Numbered from the stretch's first letter, positions 1-13,200 are shown. The stretch is 64,000 bases of DNA from Lepas anatifera (GCA_034440635.1 JAOTON010000955.1:56326-120325), one strand, 5' to 3'. The notes: generated by a model from the sequence alone, not told the origin. Translations and numbers: made by a program.

Positions 1-1844
1 GTGGTAGCATCACCATCCGATTCCTATCAGCGGCCAACAGCGAGGCCAGCCGAACACCGGCCGGCGGCTCAGGAAGGACAACAGAGCCAGTCCGAAACGC
101 TTCACACCAAACGTGAACTGATGCTCTTCTACTACACTGAAACACGAACACTGTACAGGAAATAGAAAGGAAACCAACAATGAAACTATCACACAAAAAC
201 CTGATCAGCTAGATTAGGAATCGTGTGGCAAACCGCGGTGTCTACGCAAACACGAGGTGTTCTTCCGCCAACAAATGAGATTAGACAAGGATGAACTCAG
301 CATCATATGACGGTACAAAGACCAGTTTACGATACCGCCACCGTGATAATTCAAACGAAGCAGGCAAAGAGCCAAAAAAGGCAATCGTGGGACAGAGGTT
401 GATTTGCACGATTTGCAAGGTCCTGATTTTTCATTTTCGTTGACGGGTTTCATTCCAAAAGCGAATTTACAGTCCGTAGTTTTCTATATGAGATTTAGTA
501 CGATAAAGTCGTAGTGACACCTAATGCCCCGGATAAACAAAAACTGTAAGAGCAGGGGATTTAGGAATTAGTCAAGGCATATGCCGCATTCTTTAAAGAG
601 TGGCTTACTTTTATGATGGATTTTGAACGAATAAAAGTTTTGTAAAGCGTGTCGAAAAAACCACTTTGGGAACATTTCATTTCACCCAAAACCTCGCTGT
701 ATCAAATTTTTCTCACGCTTTAAACTTAAAAATAAAGGGGGTATTCAACTATTTTAAGCGATAAAGGATTTCCTTTCCACCTGACAGCGCATGTCACGTG
801 ATATACGTTAACAAATAACATCGCCTCCGCGATGTTATACAACGCAAGAAGCCAGATTGGTAACGACACGTGTTGTCAACCCATCGTAGCACAAGGCGAT
901 ATTTCTGTTTTGGGCGACTGAAGCGGAAACGAAATGTGGTTTCCTGACTTTCACACCTATTTTGTCCATAAATGGTTATTTTTATAATTTCCCCAAAGTG
1001 GTCTCCCTTTCAGCACACCCGCTCCGTGAATAATCCAGTTTTTTTCTTTTTTCTTGGCTCATTTACCCTAGCTATTGGATCCAACTGAAAAATGCACTCA
1101 ATTATCAAGTGTTCAGAAATGAAGAAAAACAGTGAAAAATGTCACCATCACCCCAGACTTTCACACATATATCCGTCAGCTGTACTTTGGTGGTCTACAG
1201 CAGACGTTTAAGGCTCTGCGGCGAATGAATCATGTTCTGGTACTGATACGCTCTTGACAAATTCAGCTCGGCTTAAACGAGGCCGTGACGATATTGTCGC
1301 CGGGCGCCGGACCAGCACGATTGTTACTGTTCCACATGGCGCAGTTAAGGAGGTGACTCAGCGTCACGGGCGGAGCGTCCGAGGTCGCTTCAGCGCTCTG
1401 AAGTGCAACGGGAAGTTAAGCACGAGACACAGAGCCACTGCAGGCGAGTTCAAACTCCAACCCAGCTCGGGGATAACGACAAAGCTGTTGTAGCAGACCT
1501 GCAGTTTCAAAACAGGCAGGCTACGACGAAACAAATCGTCTCATTTCGGGCGCTATTACATGATGCACAAACTTAGCTTATATCGTCTTGCCACGCATTT
1601 GTGCTGGTACCAACTTCTAGGATGTGGTTGAGGTTGGGCGGATTCCTTAACGCCCACGTCTAGCAGAACTTCCGCGCACTTATGGATGTGACAGTCAAAG
1701 TCCGCTTGACTACGCGCAGTATACAGAACGCGTTTTGTGCCACATTTCCAGGATCCGTACTTTGCACTGCCGAGTTTAAAACACGTTCCAAGTTGCACTG
1801 GTAACGGACAGGCCAGGTTCAACAAGATTGTCGACGAAACTTCA
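1..1844. other. no gene recognised (left edge)
   Basis: Only short ORFs without recognisable domains are present on either strand. If the IAP gene on the minus strand continues beyond 5330, this stretch would be its downstream intron or 3' region. I looked for the missing second half of a BIR domain (CxxC followed by a spaced His and Cys) and for a RING finger and did not see either. Confidence 0.5.
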
Positions 1845-2303
1845 TTAAAGGGAATGTGACACCTTGGTCGAATCCTGAAATTTAGTTTAATTAAGGGGTA
1901 CTTTTAGCCGAAAATCATGGAAACATCCATGATTTCTCTGAAAATGTACAATAAGCCCAATATTTTGATTTTTAAAATGCTCCTCTAGGGGAAAGAAATA
2001 GATATCTGCCTGTGGATCATGTCATGATCTGGAAACCACTACCATATTCAAAACACTTCAAGGGCTTCGATTGGCTGATACTCATCGTGACGTCAGCATA
2101 TGTCGTCACACCAACAGCCATGACAACTGTGGCCTGCTGCTAAGGGTACATGTAGGGTATATTTCAGGTAGTTTTTAGCTTTTCTCTTCGCAAATTTTGA
2201 GTTTCAAGACAAATCATAAATAAAGTACCAGATTTTCTGGCATGCTTTACAACTTGGCTATCTCAATTAAAATCACGTTATAAAGATGCCACATTCCCTT
2301 TAA
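1845..2303. mobile_element. TTAA-flanked MITE, copy 1 (outside the palindrome)
   Basis: This is a ~455-bp element bounded by TTAA at 1845 and 2300. Its inverted ends read AGGGAATGTGACACCTT on the left and, reverse-complemented, AGGGAATGTGGCATCTT on the right. It contains a CRE-like TGACGTCA core. A related copy lies at 22874-23323, and the mirror of that copy is at 61598-62046. There is no coding capacity, so it is non-autonomous. TTAA targets are typical of the piggyBac superfamily, but that assignment is an inference from the target site only. Confidence 0.75.
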
Positions 2304-5300
2304 TGATCAAGCATTCTTAAGCACACTTGCTTAGACGCCAGAGCAAAGATAAATTGTGAAAAAGCGCCTGAATTTTCTACCAACTACCTACCAGGAAAGA
2401 GAAAGGGGGTCCTCTCACGGCATGAAGATTAATGGCGATGTGACGGCGCTAGTAATAAAAATGTGTTTCATAAATAAACGAGCCAAATCCATTGTTTTGT
2501 GATAAAGGAAATCCGAGTTCCATGGAAACTCAAACATTTTCCCTTCGGGGTAAGAAGATTTGGATTCTATGAGGTTCTTTCGTCTAATGATAACGAAAGG
2601 GGTTTATTTTGGAAGTATAAACGCCCAAACGTTTCTTCTGATCCTTGAGATCTCCTGATCATCGTCATCTGCTAGGATTTCGAATCTTCAATCAGTTTCA
2701 AAGTTCATATTTCCAGCTGAACCATTATTCTAATATTATCGTGGCGGAGAAGGTATGGCAGCGACGTCATAATGACAATATTATTCAAATATTGGGGACA
2801 CCCTCTGAAATCCATGACAGGTTTGTCCAGTGATTAACTCATCGATGTTAGAACTTTCAGTTTTTTTTACCCAGCATTATTCTGGCAAACCTGCTCTACA
2901 TACATTAAAGCTAAAATGAAAAGTCATTTTCGGAAGGAAGGCAGCATTTTTATATAAACGTACAGCCGGTTCCACACTGATTGGTAGGTATTTATGTCAA
3001 TATTCTAAGAAATATTTAAAAACGATTACACTTCTCACAAAAGATTGCGTCTCTAGTTATGTATATTGACGAGCTCTTTACATATGGGCCCCTGCGAACT
3101 GCATGAGACGTCAATTTGGAAAATTATAAGACAAAAACTGTTTTCACCGATCGCGATGGTTTTCTGTGTCCTTTCTCAATTGCTTCCGAGTTTTGGACTC
3201 AATGAAATATTTTTGCACGTCAGTTCAGGCACCCAGTTAAAACGCAGCAAGTGAGGCCACAATGATGTCGGCAGGAAACATCACTTGAGAGATATTTCGC
3301 AAAGACGACCGCGGCCTAATACCTACCAACCAGTATGGAACCGGCTGTACATATCCGCGCTTTAGCTCAATTTCGAGGTATTTCAACATAAAACTCGTGA
3401 CTTGGCCCATAGTTTTATGAACAAAATATCGCCAAAACTTGTATGTAGCCAGCATACGCTTATTTTCGACAGACAACTACAAAACATTATGTCTAGGTCT
3501 CTCTCAATTCAAATATTACCACAAATCGGTTTAAATTAGTAAAAATTTGGAACAAGGCGAGACATTTAATTGTTGTATCATTAATTTCAAGAGATATGTC
3601 ATGGGTGAACTTCCCAGATAACTCCCGGAGCTCATGTGAGGAGAGCGGGGTGACGCGATGACCTGAGGAAATTACAGAGAGGGGATGTGCCAAAAGACCG
3701 AGCTTGTCTAGTCGGCAAAGAATCAACATCAACATGGTTTGGGAAGTTCCAATGTGGTATGTTACGACACATATCAAAACAACATGCGTCAGAGCGCATC
3801 TAAGCACAACATACTCACCAAGCTAACACCAAGCACGTGACCGCGCGGCCAACTTTGGCTCCCCAGGACAAACAACACACAGTCAGAGGTTCGGCCTGTT
3901 GGCACCGGCGCCTGGCAGCCTTCCCGACCTCCATTCCGGCGAGAAGATTTGAGGATCACGTCAAACCAGAGAGATTGGCAGATGGTTTTACCAACAGCGG
4001 ACTGGTCACAGGCTAACAAAAAAGACTATATACAAGGGGCGTGCGTTTCCCCGAGGCCCTGCAACACCCTGCGAATAGGGCTGTTGAGAAGTTTGAACGC
4101 TGGAAAACTATCTATTCGCGGCCGAATACGTGTTAGCTCTGAGAAACCGATCTGTACTTTCGAAAAGCTCCAACACTGTTGTTGATGGAGATTAAACCAA
4201 AGAATCCATTGGTTTAGAAAGTTCAAAAGGAAAAATTATATCCATTCTTCCCTAATTACTTTCCTGCCGACCTTTCTATCGTGTTTCATGCCATTTCGTA
4301 AGTCGTTCATTTATCGCAGCTGGACTTCCTGTACGATTTCCTCGCGTTTTTTTTTCAAGAATAAAGATAAGCGATCTAACAAACAATACGGCAACCTTTA
4401 CCATCGGTCTTGAAAAAACATACGCCCAGTTCTCACCAATAAAGACATTTACTTGTTCCCTACCGAGGTCCCCCTACATATAGATAGAATATCCCATACG
4501 AGCAGCCCCGGCCAACTATCAGGCTGACGGAAAGCCATAACTGCACAATTGAACTGTAACCTTACTGTAACTATATACCAGGGATGTTCGTTTCTCAGTG
4601 ACCTTACAAAACCCTCTAGACATGGATTTTGAAAAGTTTCAAAGCTTGAAAAACGAAAAATCGGTAGCCAGAATGCATATGAGCTTTGAGAAAAGGGCCT
4701 GCATTCCTTGAGGAGGTGTTTCACAGCAGCTGAGTACGATTATACTGAAAACCTAATCTATTCAGAGAGCGTACAGGAAAAATAGCAACAGATTCGAAGA
4801 GAATCCTGTACTAAAGCATAAAATGAACATTCATTTTACTACATCCTAAAAATAAAAGTGCTACAACATTGAGATTTACTTTTAATGTATCTTTTAGCAG
4901 CGCCACTTTGAGAAAAAACACTCGCTCCAGTCTTTCTTTGAAAGACTATTTCAAAGTTTCATTTCTTTGAAATAAAATTATACCAAAATGTAAATGAAGC
5001 TGGCAAATCACCCAAATAACGTGGAGTAACGCTAATTAACATGCTCCAACTTTCCAGCTAATACAATATCGCGGTAGAGTTCAAAATAGACACATCTAAA
5101 GAATCACCAGGTTAGGTCAACAGTCGATGTCTTCCCATTTGAAATAACCAAAAAAGTCGAGAAATAAAAATATTAGGTACCCTCTTTGTGGACAAGACGC
5201 TTTATGAAGTCTCCATTATCAAGGATGGATTAAAGCCGTCCAGCCATGCCCAAACTATCGCACCTCCTACCGAGCCTAACCACACAGCATCATCCCATCA

Positions 5301-5329
5301 TGAGATTTTTCTCCTCCACGGCGGCTGAC
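2304..5329. other. no gene recognised; inferred IAP intron or 3' region
   Basis: This AT-rich stretch has no coding segment I could recognise. It lies downstream of the IAP splice donor at 5329, so on the minus strand it should be intron. No BIR C-terminal half or RING exon was found by eye; a short exon could be missed. Confidence 0.45.
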
Positions 5330-5548
5330 CTGCATAAAAGAAGCCGGCCTCTGCCAGCTGCTGCGGCTTCTGAGCCAATGCCGGCGGCCAAAACTGGTAG
5401 CTGCGCAGCCGCGACTCGACTGTGGCGTAGCTGGGGTGCACCGGCGCGTAATGTTCGGAAATGCCCAGCTGGGAGAGGTCGCTGGTGTGCGCCGCGCCGT
5501 GAGGCGTCCGCACGTTCAGGTTGGTCGAAGTCAGCCGGCCCCGCCGAT
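5330..5548 (-). CDS. IAP gene, exon with N-terminal half of BIR3
   Basis: This internal exon of 219 nt has no start or stop of its own. Read on the minus strand it encodes a 73-residue segment ending in a typical BIR first half: a HPSYATVESRLRSY core, then a WPPALAQKPQQLAEAGFFYAG-like stretch, with the Arg, Trp-Pro and Ala-Gly-Phe positions of the family. It stops just before the zinc-binding CxxC, which must lie in the next exon. The donor at 5330/5329 reads CAG|GTCAGC, phase 1. The acceptor at 5550/5549 follows a pyrimidine-rich stretch, GGCAG|AT, and is also phase 1, matching the donor of the upstream BIR1-BIR2 exon at 16540. BIR domains bind caspases and IAP-binding-motif peptides. The join between the two exons is inferred, not proven by a transcript. 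Confidence 0.7.
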
Positions 5549-6345
5549 CTGCCCAACAGGGGAGCACGTGAGATAATGCGATATATAAGCCCGCCCCGCC
5601 GATCTGTCGAACAGGGGAGCAGGTGAGATAGTGCGAGATGTAAGCCCGCCCCGCCGATCTGCCGAACAGGGGAGCACGTGAGATAGTGCGAGATGTAAGC
5701 CCGCCCCGCCGATCTTTCGAACAGGGGAGCACGTGAGATAGTGCGATATGTAAGCCCGCCCCGCCGATCTGCCGAACAGGGAAGGCTGTGAGATAGTGCG
5801 AGATGTAAGCCCGCCCCGCCGATCTGCCGAACAGGGGAGCACGTGAGATAGTGCAAGATGTAAGCCCGCCCCGCCGATCTGCTGAACAGGGGAGCACGTG
5901 AGATAGTGCGAGATGTAAGCCCGCCCCGCCCATCTGTCGAACAGGGGAGCACGTGAGATAGTGCGAGATGTAAGCCCGCCCCGCCGATCTTCCCAACAGG
6001 GGAGCACGTGAGATAGTGCGAGATGTAAGCCCGCCCCGCCGATCTTTCAAACAGGGGAGGTCGTGAGATAGTGCGATTGTAAGCCGCCCCGATCTCCAAG
6101 GGAGCACGTGAGATAGTGCGATATGTAAGCCCGCCCCGCCGATCTGCCGAACAGGGGAGCACGTGAGATAGTGCGAGATGTAAGCCCGCCCCGCCGATCT
6201 TCCCAACAGGGGAGCACGTGAGATAGTGCGAGATGTAAGCCCGCCCCGCCGATCTTTCAAACAGGGGAGCACGTGAGATAGTGCGAGATGTAAGCCCGCC
6301 CCGCCGATCTGCCGAACAGGGGAGGTCTGAGATAGTGCGAGATGC
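5541..6345. repeat. 55-bp GC-rich minisatellite, about 14 units
   Basis: The plus-strand unit is built around CCGCCCCGCCGATCTGCCGA, followed by an ACAGGGGAGCACGTGAGATA motif. The start of CCGCCGATCT recurs at 5541, 5596, 5651, 5706 and onward at exact 55-bp spacing, with one shortened unit near 6085 and a clipped last unit near 6330. Because 55 is not a multiple of three and the unit lacks minus-strand stops, all three minus frames stay open. This produces long ORFs that are not genes. The array abuts the BIR3 exon, and its last unit supplies that exon's 3' splice site. Confidence 0.95.
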
Positions 6346-6363
6346 TGGGAGGCATCCGACCTG

Positions 6364-7672
6364 GGCCCCGTTTCATAAAAGTTGTACAAATGCGGCGTGT
6401 TTTACACCACATTCACCTGCAAAGTTACGCCGTACTCAGAATCACGTTTCACAAAGAGCGGTGACATTCACGCGAAAGCGGCGTAGATATCAAATGCAGC
6501 GTGAATTACGCCCAATTCCAGAATGGAATTATCGCTTTCAAATATGGCGTATAACTGATTTATTAACATTAAAAATGGCGTATATATTTTTTAATAAATT
6601 ATTTGAATGAAAATTATTGTACTTATTTGCTCTTATTCGATTTTTAAGTTTCTAATGCACTTTTACAAATACTGCGGCGGAAGATGTACTATCAGCTGAC
6701 GCAAAAAAATACGACGTATTTGTTTTTGGTCGTACCTCATTTTTTAGGTAGTTGCTGTCAAGAAGGTCCTAAAAAGTTTATTGTGTTGTTGTGCGAGTGT
6801 AGTTCAGTAGAATTTTAGGTGAATTGTGTTTACTTATCTTGAGTGAACTGTGAAAGGTCTGTGAACCTTATAATTTCGTGAAACTGGGAAAGGAATAATG
6901 AGTAAACATCTTTGAAGAATAACAAGATCAAGATGCTGGTACTTAGGTACCTAGGTATATCATCATTTTCGCCAGAGGCCTCAGTAGAGATACTTGGATT
7001 TTGTTGGTGACAGATACCTTAAATTGAATTTTTACCCTCTATAGACTCCATATAACACTTTGTCAGTGTGAGCCTATCTTGGGTTCTGTCCTCGCTAGAC
7101 TGTAAGATAACAGTAATGGCAGAAAGTCTAAAGTAAAAATCAATGTCAGCTTTCCTGTATATTTGCATCAATAGCTATCATCATTTTTTGGCATACCAAA
7201 TGGCCATAGAACTCTAAATATCAGCTCAATTTGGCATGTGCAACTTGCACTTTATACCTGTGCAAGGAAAAACTTGCACACTTGCATTTTAAGTTTATTT
7301 TACATTCATGACTCTTTTTGTCCTTCACTACACTACCTAATTTTGCTTCAGATTCAAAATTCCATAAGAAATTATATATATTTCATGTTTTGCTTCATTG
7401 TCTGATAAATGTTACACTGCTTTATCTTGCATAGCTTTTCAGGAGTGTTTTACATAATCAACGTACATCTTGTCTGCTATATGAAACAATATTGGCAATA
7501 TTCTACGCTGCATTCCAGTACAGCGTAGTTTAGAGCAGCGTAACTTTGCAAGTAGTTGTATTTTACGCTGCATTTTTGTGAAACAAGATTGTGGTACATT
7601 ATTCACTTTCTACGCTGCATTATGCTACTTCTGCGCTATAAGCATAAGTTAAGCCTTTTATGAAATGGGGCC
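6364..7672. mobile_element. 1.3-kb non-autonomous TIR element
   Basis: The left end reads GGCCCCGTTTCATAAAAG. The right end, reverse-complemented, reads GGCCCCATTTCATAAAAGG. Subterminal regions are also inverted: GCGTA and GCTGCA motifs recur at 7500-7640 and mirror the 6385-6510 part. CTG flanks both ends (6361-6363 and 7673-7675), a possible 3-bp target duplication that is too short to be decisive. There is no transposase ORF. It lies in the IAP intron. Confidence 0.7.
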
Positions 7673-8799
7673 CTGGAGTGACTTAGTCTGTCACTACAGG
7701 ATGCAGGGTGCAGAGAGCGATGCCCCCCCTCTCACCATCAAAAAGGATCATCCCTCCGACTGTTCACCCATAAGTCGAATATGGGCTACAAACTGCAACA
7801 AAATGCACAGAACTAAGCGAAATTCTGTCCATAGCTCCAGCAAAATTGAAACCATGAGGAGCAGGGTTGGAAAAACCCGGTTTTTGTAAAAGCCCACGGG
7901 TGTGGGTTTTTGCGGGTTTTTGTGGGTTTTTTCGGGTTTTTATTTTTGTTTTGTAGCATTCTCACCACAGCGTTTCTAGATTAATGTCATTGTTTGAGCA
8001 CGTATTAAGACTGTGATGCTTTCAATATCATCGTTGCCTAACAGTCTTTGCCTCAGGTGGTGGAGATGGGAAGAAGCTCCTATTCCTAATCTGTTCTGAA
8101 GTACCCGATTGACGGCACCGTGCAGAACCCTTCCTGGTTTCATGGGCACCCATGGATAAGAAAAACGAACCGACTTTTGACTAGAATAACAATTTTTGGG
8201 GATTATAAGCTCATCCACTGCTATGGTCATGCGGCGTCGTCGACTCTTGTTACTGTTTTCTCTTGGGAGCCGGATTCTCCGTACTCAAGAAATCCACCGG
8301 ACGTAAGCCCGGGCGACCCCGTGAAAGCAAGTGTGACAAGCACCACACCGCCGCGCCCCACGGGAATTCACTTTTTCTAAATCAGTAGCTCATATTCCTC
8401 ATGGACTAGCGCTGAAAATCTTAGTCGGGTACATCAATAAAGGCCAGATCACAATTCTCAGAGCACAGTGGGGCGTATCCATTATTTGCTCGGGGGCGTG
8501 GATATAGGCTCGGGGGCACTGCACGGGGCCCGAGCGCAAAGATCGCTAATTAAAATAAAAGAACGTCAGCGGTGGCTGATGGGATGGTGGAGTGAATCGG
8601 TGTGGTTCCGTTACTTTTATTGGCTGTTTTTACATACATTGCTGGTTTCTTTGTCTATCTAGCTAAATAAGGCGTGGTATCCTTTTTATTATTTTGCGAC
8701 CGGGGACCATCTGTGAGGTGCTATCAACACGAATTCTGTGGGCAGTTTGAGAAAACTTGGCCGGCGCCTTGAGACAAAACCTCCTCCCGCCAGAAAAGC

Positions 8800-9420
8800 T
8801 ATTGAGTCGCCCAAGAACGAGTCTAGGGATCCCCGAGACCAGCTCTGGGGGCCCCATGAACTAAGACAAACTCTTAAAGCTCCTCGAGACCAGCACTGGG
8901 GGCCCCAAGAACAATTCTTGGGGTCCTTCAAACCAGCTCTGGGGACCCCAAAGGCCGAATCTAGGGACCCCACGAAACCAACTTTCAGCCAGGTTCAAGA
9001 CGAACTCTATGGGCCGACGAGACAAACCCTCGAAGGCCTTGGAGACCAACTCTGAGGCCCCCGAGACGAATTCTTAAAGGCCATCCGAGAGCAACCCTGG
9101 GCTCTCCGAGAAAAATTTTCCGATCCCCCAAGTAAGAATATTGGGCCCACTGAGACCAACTCTGGGAGCCCTCAGAGACCAGCTCTGGGCGCCCCCTCCC
9201 CGTGACAAGTCTTGAGGGTCCTCCAGACCAACTCTGAAAACCCCGGGAAAACTTTTGGGGCTGCTCCAGAGACCAAGTCTGGAGGTCAGAGATAAACTCT
9301 GGTGTCCGTAGCCGAATCTGTGGCCCCCAATTCAAAATTTTGGTGGGCCCTGCCAGACCAACGCTTGAGTCCCTGAGACTTGCTATTGAGAGTCTCCGAG
9401 ACAAACAGTGTGATGGTGTC
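8800..9420. repeat. degenerate ~30-bp repeat rich in CGAGACCA and TCTGGGG
   Basis: Variations on CCCCGAGACCAACTCTGGG recur every 25-35 bases through the interior of the hAT-like element. A similar texture, with GGGGGCCCGG cores, appears at 29380-29960 and its mirror. The open frames on both strands here follow from the repeat and carry no domain. Confidence 0.7.
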
Positions 9421-9709
9421 AGTCTTCTTATAATCCACTTGGGGAACATAAATCAGAAAACGACAGGAGGCCGTGCAGGAAGCTCTTTACAGTGCTTAAG
9501 CTCAGCAAAGGGAAGAGGCAGTCACCCCACCTTGGCTGCGCGCCTGGAATACAGCACGATGTGACTCCACCACCATAAGCCATTTTTCCATTCCATGAGC
9601 TGGACAAAGAAATTATTTGTGTGACTAAGCTTAAAGTCAGTCAGAGTCACAATCTGAGAGTGCACTGTTACTTTGGCATATTTTGACCCTGCATAGATGT
9701 TTATAAATT

Positions 9710-9711
<2 letters not shown>

Positions 9712-9767
<56 letters not shown>
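9712..9767. repeat. (TA)n microsatellite
   Basis: About 28 TA dinucleotides run uninterrupted inside the hAT-like element. Confidence 0.97.
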
Positions 9768-9769
<2 letters not shown>

Positions 9770-10200
9770 TTGAATTCTGGAAAAAGCTGCATGGTACAGA
9801 CCAAAACTACCGTCATATTCAGAGACAGTAGGTATTGGTGTTATCCAGCGACTTTTACATGTGGCAAAAACATGATAGAAATTTGTGTTGCAAATGTGCA
9901 ATTTGGACATGTGGATTCTTAGGAATTATTTTCCTGGTAAGACGGCAAGAATTGCCAAATGCACTTTCCAGCGGGTGGTACGAGGTGGCATATTGTACCA
10001 ATTCTGCCAAACTTTGGCATATTCTACACATCCAAGGCTTAGTAGCTTAAAGGTGATATGAACAGCAAAAAGGCGAAATTTTTACTCAGGGGCATCTAGA
10101 AAATGATTTATGAAAACCCGGGTGGGTTTTATCCATTAAAAACCCACTAAAAACCCAAAAACCCGGCCAGTGGGTGGTGGGGTGCCAACCTGATGAGGAG

Positions 10201-13200
10201 TGACAGACAATATCACTTTTTTATGTCGACTGCTGGGGGGTTTGCACGTCCTACCCATCGCCCAATCAAGTTCTTTGTACCCAGGGAAGCCGTGCATTTC
10301 TCACAGCATCATGATTGGCGAAACACCGGGTAACACAAGGTGCCCATGCAGGAAACCAGACCTGTATCTGAAAATTAATAACTTCGTATTCGTGGCCAAA
10401 CGGCAAAACAATAGGAGAAATGTCCATTCGTCGTCCCTATTGCATTGCCACAACGCCTTAACTTTCAACAGTATGCCAAAGGTACGCACACAGTCTGTAT
10501 TTAAGAGTTGAAAGTACTCCACGCGGCCGCCAACGTGTAGGACAAGCTTCCGTTCATATCGAAAACCTACGACGGAAATTTGCACATGACCCTTCTTCCG
10601 GTGTGTCACTGCATTCTGAAAAAATCGCGGGAGTGACCAATTGTAAGCAATGACAGTGCTCGCAATCGACCGATTCAGAAGACGTAAAATCAAGCTTAAG
10701 CAGCTATTTGAACACTCCCGTACCACACAATTTATTACAGAAATTAATAACTTCGCCGCATCTGAACTATGAAATTCTCGGGAGTTCATAACAGACAATC
10801 AGTTTTATTTAAACGGGACCTACACATGCGGGCAAAGAAAGCAGTCATGCCAATAAGTAGGCAAAACGTTGACCAAATCAAAGAAATAAGAACGATGAAC
10901 TGATTTATTTTCCAACCATGAAACGTTTCTGCACTTTTCCACCACCCTGTTTTCGGATAGAAACAAACGGCAAGAATGTGTCTTCCAAACAACCAATATT
11001 TCATTTTCACAAGCTGATAACTGACCAGGTGTTCTAAGGTTTCAGACATAAGCTGATAAATAGCCAGGTGTTCTACGGTTTCAGACATTCTATGCTGACG
11101 TCTCTGGAACATGTCCTAACTAGCAGCAGCCCAGGTGGCACTGTTTGAATAGACGTCACGACGAAGATCGGTGGAAGACGTCGAGGTCAGCACGAGGACA
11201 CTCGTCTGACCTTCAGCCCCTCAGGGGACAGAGGTGACACAAAAACCATTAACGAGATCCCACGCCTCGCAAAGAATGAGTAACGTTAGCTCGCTGAAAA
11301 CAAAACAGCCGGCATTAACGCCGACTGCCAATGCCGCTGGGCTCGCGGGACCGGATCTGCGTCCCACGCCCGCCCACACCCACAGCCCACAGGCCCACAC
11401 GCAACCTGCACCACGCCCACTAACACCGCCCCACAAAGGACTGTTGCGCCCTCCGCCAGGCCGGGGCGCTTATCGACAACCACCAGTCTCCGGGCCCCAT
11501 TGAAGCATGGTTTCGCGTGGGGCACCCAGCTGTGGGTCTCACCTTGGGCTTTTCATTGCAAAAAGGCTGATGCAACGGCAATGTACCACCAAAATTTTCT
11601 CATATCAAGGTTTGTTACACATACGATTAGGAAGGTACACCAGCTTATACCACGAATTCTGAGGTTGCAATTGGGCTGGAAGTTACCAGTCAGTACTAGA
11701 CTTTCTAAGATGATGTTCACTGTCGATTAAATCCAGCGAACCTAAGCAGAGAAACGCGCTCCATGTTTCTAACAAATCTGACCTTCAAATATTTCGGGAA
11801 GTGATGCCTCGGCTGTTCAACTCAAACCTGACTGAAGCACCAAACAAATTTTGACTCAGTGGAGTGGAACAGTATCAGTATATCAACATTATTCTCAGGC
11901 TGATGCAAAAATAGAACAAAGTGCTGCATCAGATTTCTTGTACATGAAAGCTTAGGTGTAAGATGTCGTCCCTCCCAGGCTTCTTTGCCCAGTCTGGACC
12001 CTCAAGTCAAGCACGAAGAAATGAGCATTAATCCTGGTCGGCTCAGTTTGAGCCGTGGAGTGTGTGGGCTTGCCCGGTGCCACCATGGTGCAGCCTTTGC
12101 GAAACAACACTCGCCGGCGCCGACTCGCCCACCCGCCGCGAAGCCCCGTGACTAACATCACCACTTCCCCGAAGCGGCGTCATTCCCATCATGACGTCAT
12201 CGCTAAATGAATGGCCGGCCGCTGCCGCTCCGGAAAAGTCGAGACCTCCAGCTTACAAAACCTGATCGGCGAACGCAAAACAGGGATGAAAATCATGACA
12301 TCAAAAATACAACGCAGCAAATGCCATATTCTCATTGCACAGCCCACTTGATAAGCGTATCTGCCGAGCCGCGCCTGCTTCGCAGTTAGCGGTCGGCACT
12401 TCTGACATCACGTGTCTGTGGCAGGTCACCTTGAAGCTTCGCCAAACCACCGCTGGAGGCGCTGCGGTCGCGGCACGCTATCGGGGCCAGGCTTCCCCGA
12501 CCCGACGAGTCTGGCGTTGATCCAGCTCGAACTTTCCCAGCGCCGACAGCACACGACACAGTTGACAGTACAGCACGGCCTACAAACACCGGGCCTTTAA
12601 CGGGGAGGGTATGCAGCAGCTGGACAGCGAAAAACGCTCGCTGTAACCCACTGGCGCAGGCACACACCGTGCTGGGTTTTTGGTGAAAATGTTGGAAGGA
12701 TTGCGGGACATACAATGGACGCTGGCACATATACATGAGTCATACTGAAGAGAAACCTAACCGCTCGCCTTTCTCAATGAATTTTGTTCCTATTAACATA
12801 CATTTTACATTGTGAAATTTAACCCCCCCCCCGAGTTCTCCCCAAGACCGTAGGATCATTCTCCACTTAACATAAAAATCAGGGGAGCGGTTTTTGCTCA
12901 TGGGCTACAACTCGCGGGGAGTTCGGCGAGGCAAGCAAAAATACTGCAGTATTCCTTTGAAATAAGTACTGCATGACGACTCAAGCCATACGTTAATGCC
13001 ATATCATCATACTGCAACATCCATTATGGGATTCTGACCCTGAACACGGATGGGCAAGAAGCCTCCAACCTGAACAGTCATCCTACCTGGACAAACTCAT
13101 GATTACCATAGCCCCCCAACAGCGTAGTTCTACCTCCAGTAACGTCCCCTACCAAGCAGCGCGCGCCTTCGGGGCAGAGTTGCACGAGCAGCAGCCTTGG

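Larger units (their letters stand above)
7862..10192. mobile_element. 2.33-kb non-autonomous hAT-like element with 8-bp TSD
   Basis: The left end starts CAGGGTTGG and the right end, reverse-complemented, starts CAGGTTGG. The same 8-mer ATGAGGAG lies directly outside both ends (7854-7861 and 10193-10200). An 8-bp target duplication with CAGGG-type ends is the hallmark of the hAT superfamily. Subterminal blocks are inverted copies too: GGGTTTTT repeats at 7880-7945 face AAAAACCC repeats at 10110-10170. No hAT transposase (BED finger or C-terminal dimerisation region) is seen inside. The interior holds a degenerate repeat and a TA run. It inserted in the IAP intron. Confidence 0.85.

Noticed and set aside
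1556..1825. 89-codon minus-strand ORF with several Cys
   Set aside because: Could suggest a metal-binding fragment, but spacing fits no family I know and there is no supporting context.
5290..6389. Minus-strand ORFs of up to 363 codons over the minisatellite
   Set aside because: All three frames are open because the 55-bp unit lacks minus-strand stops. Only the end of one frame, the BIR3 exon, is protein-like.
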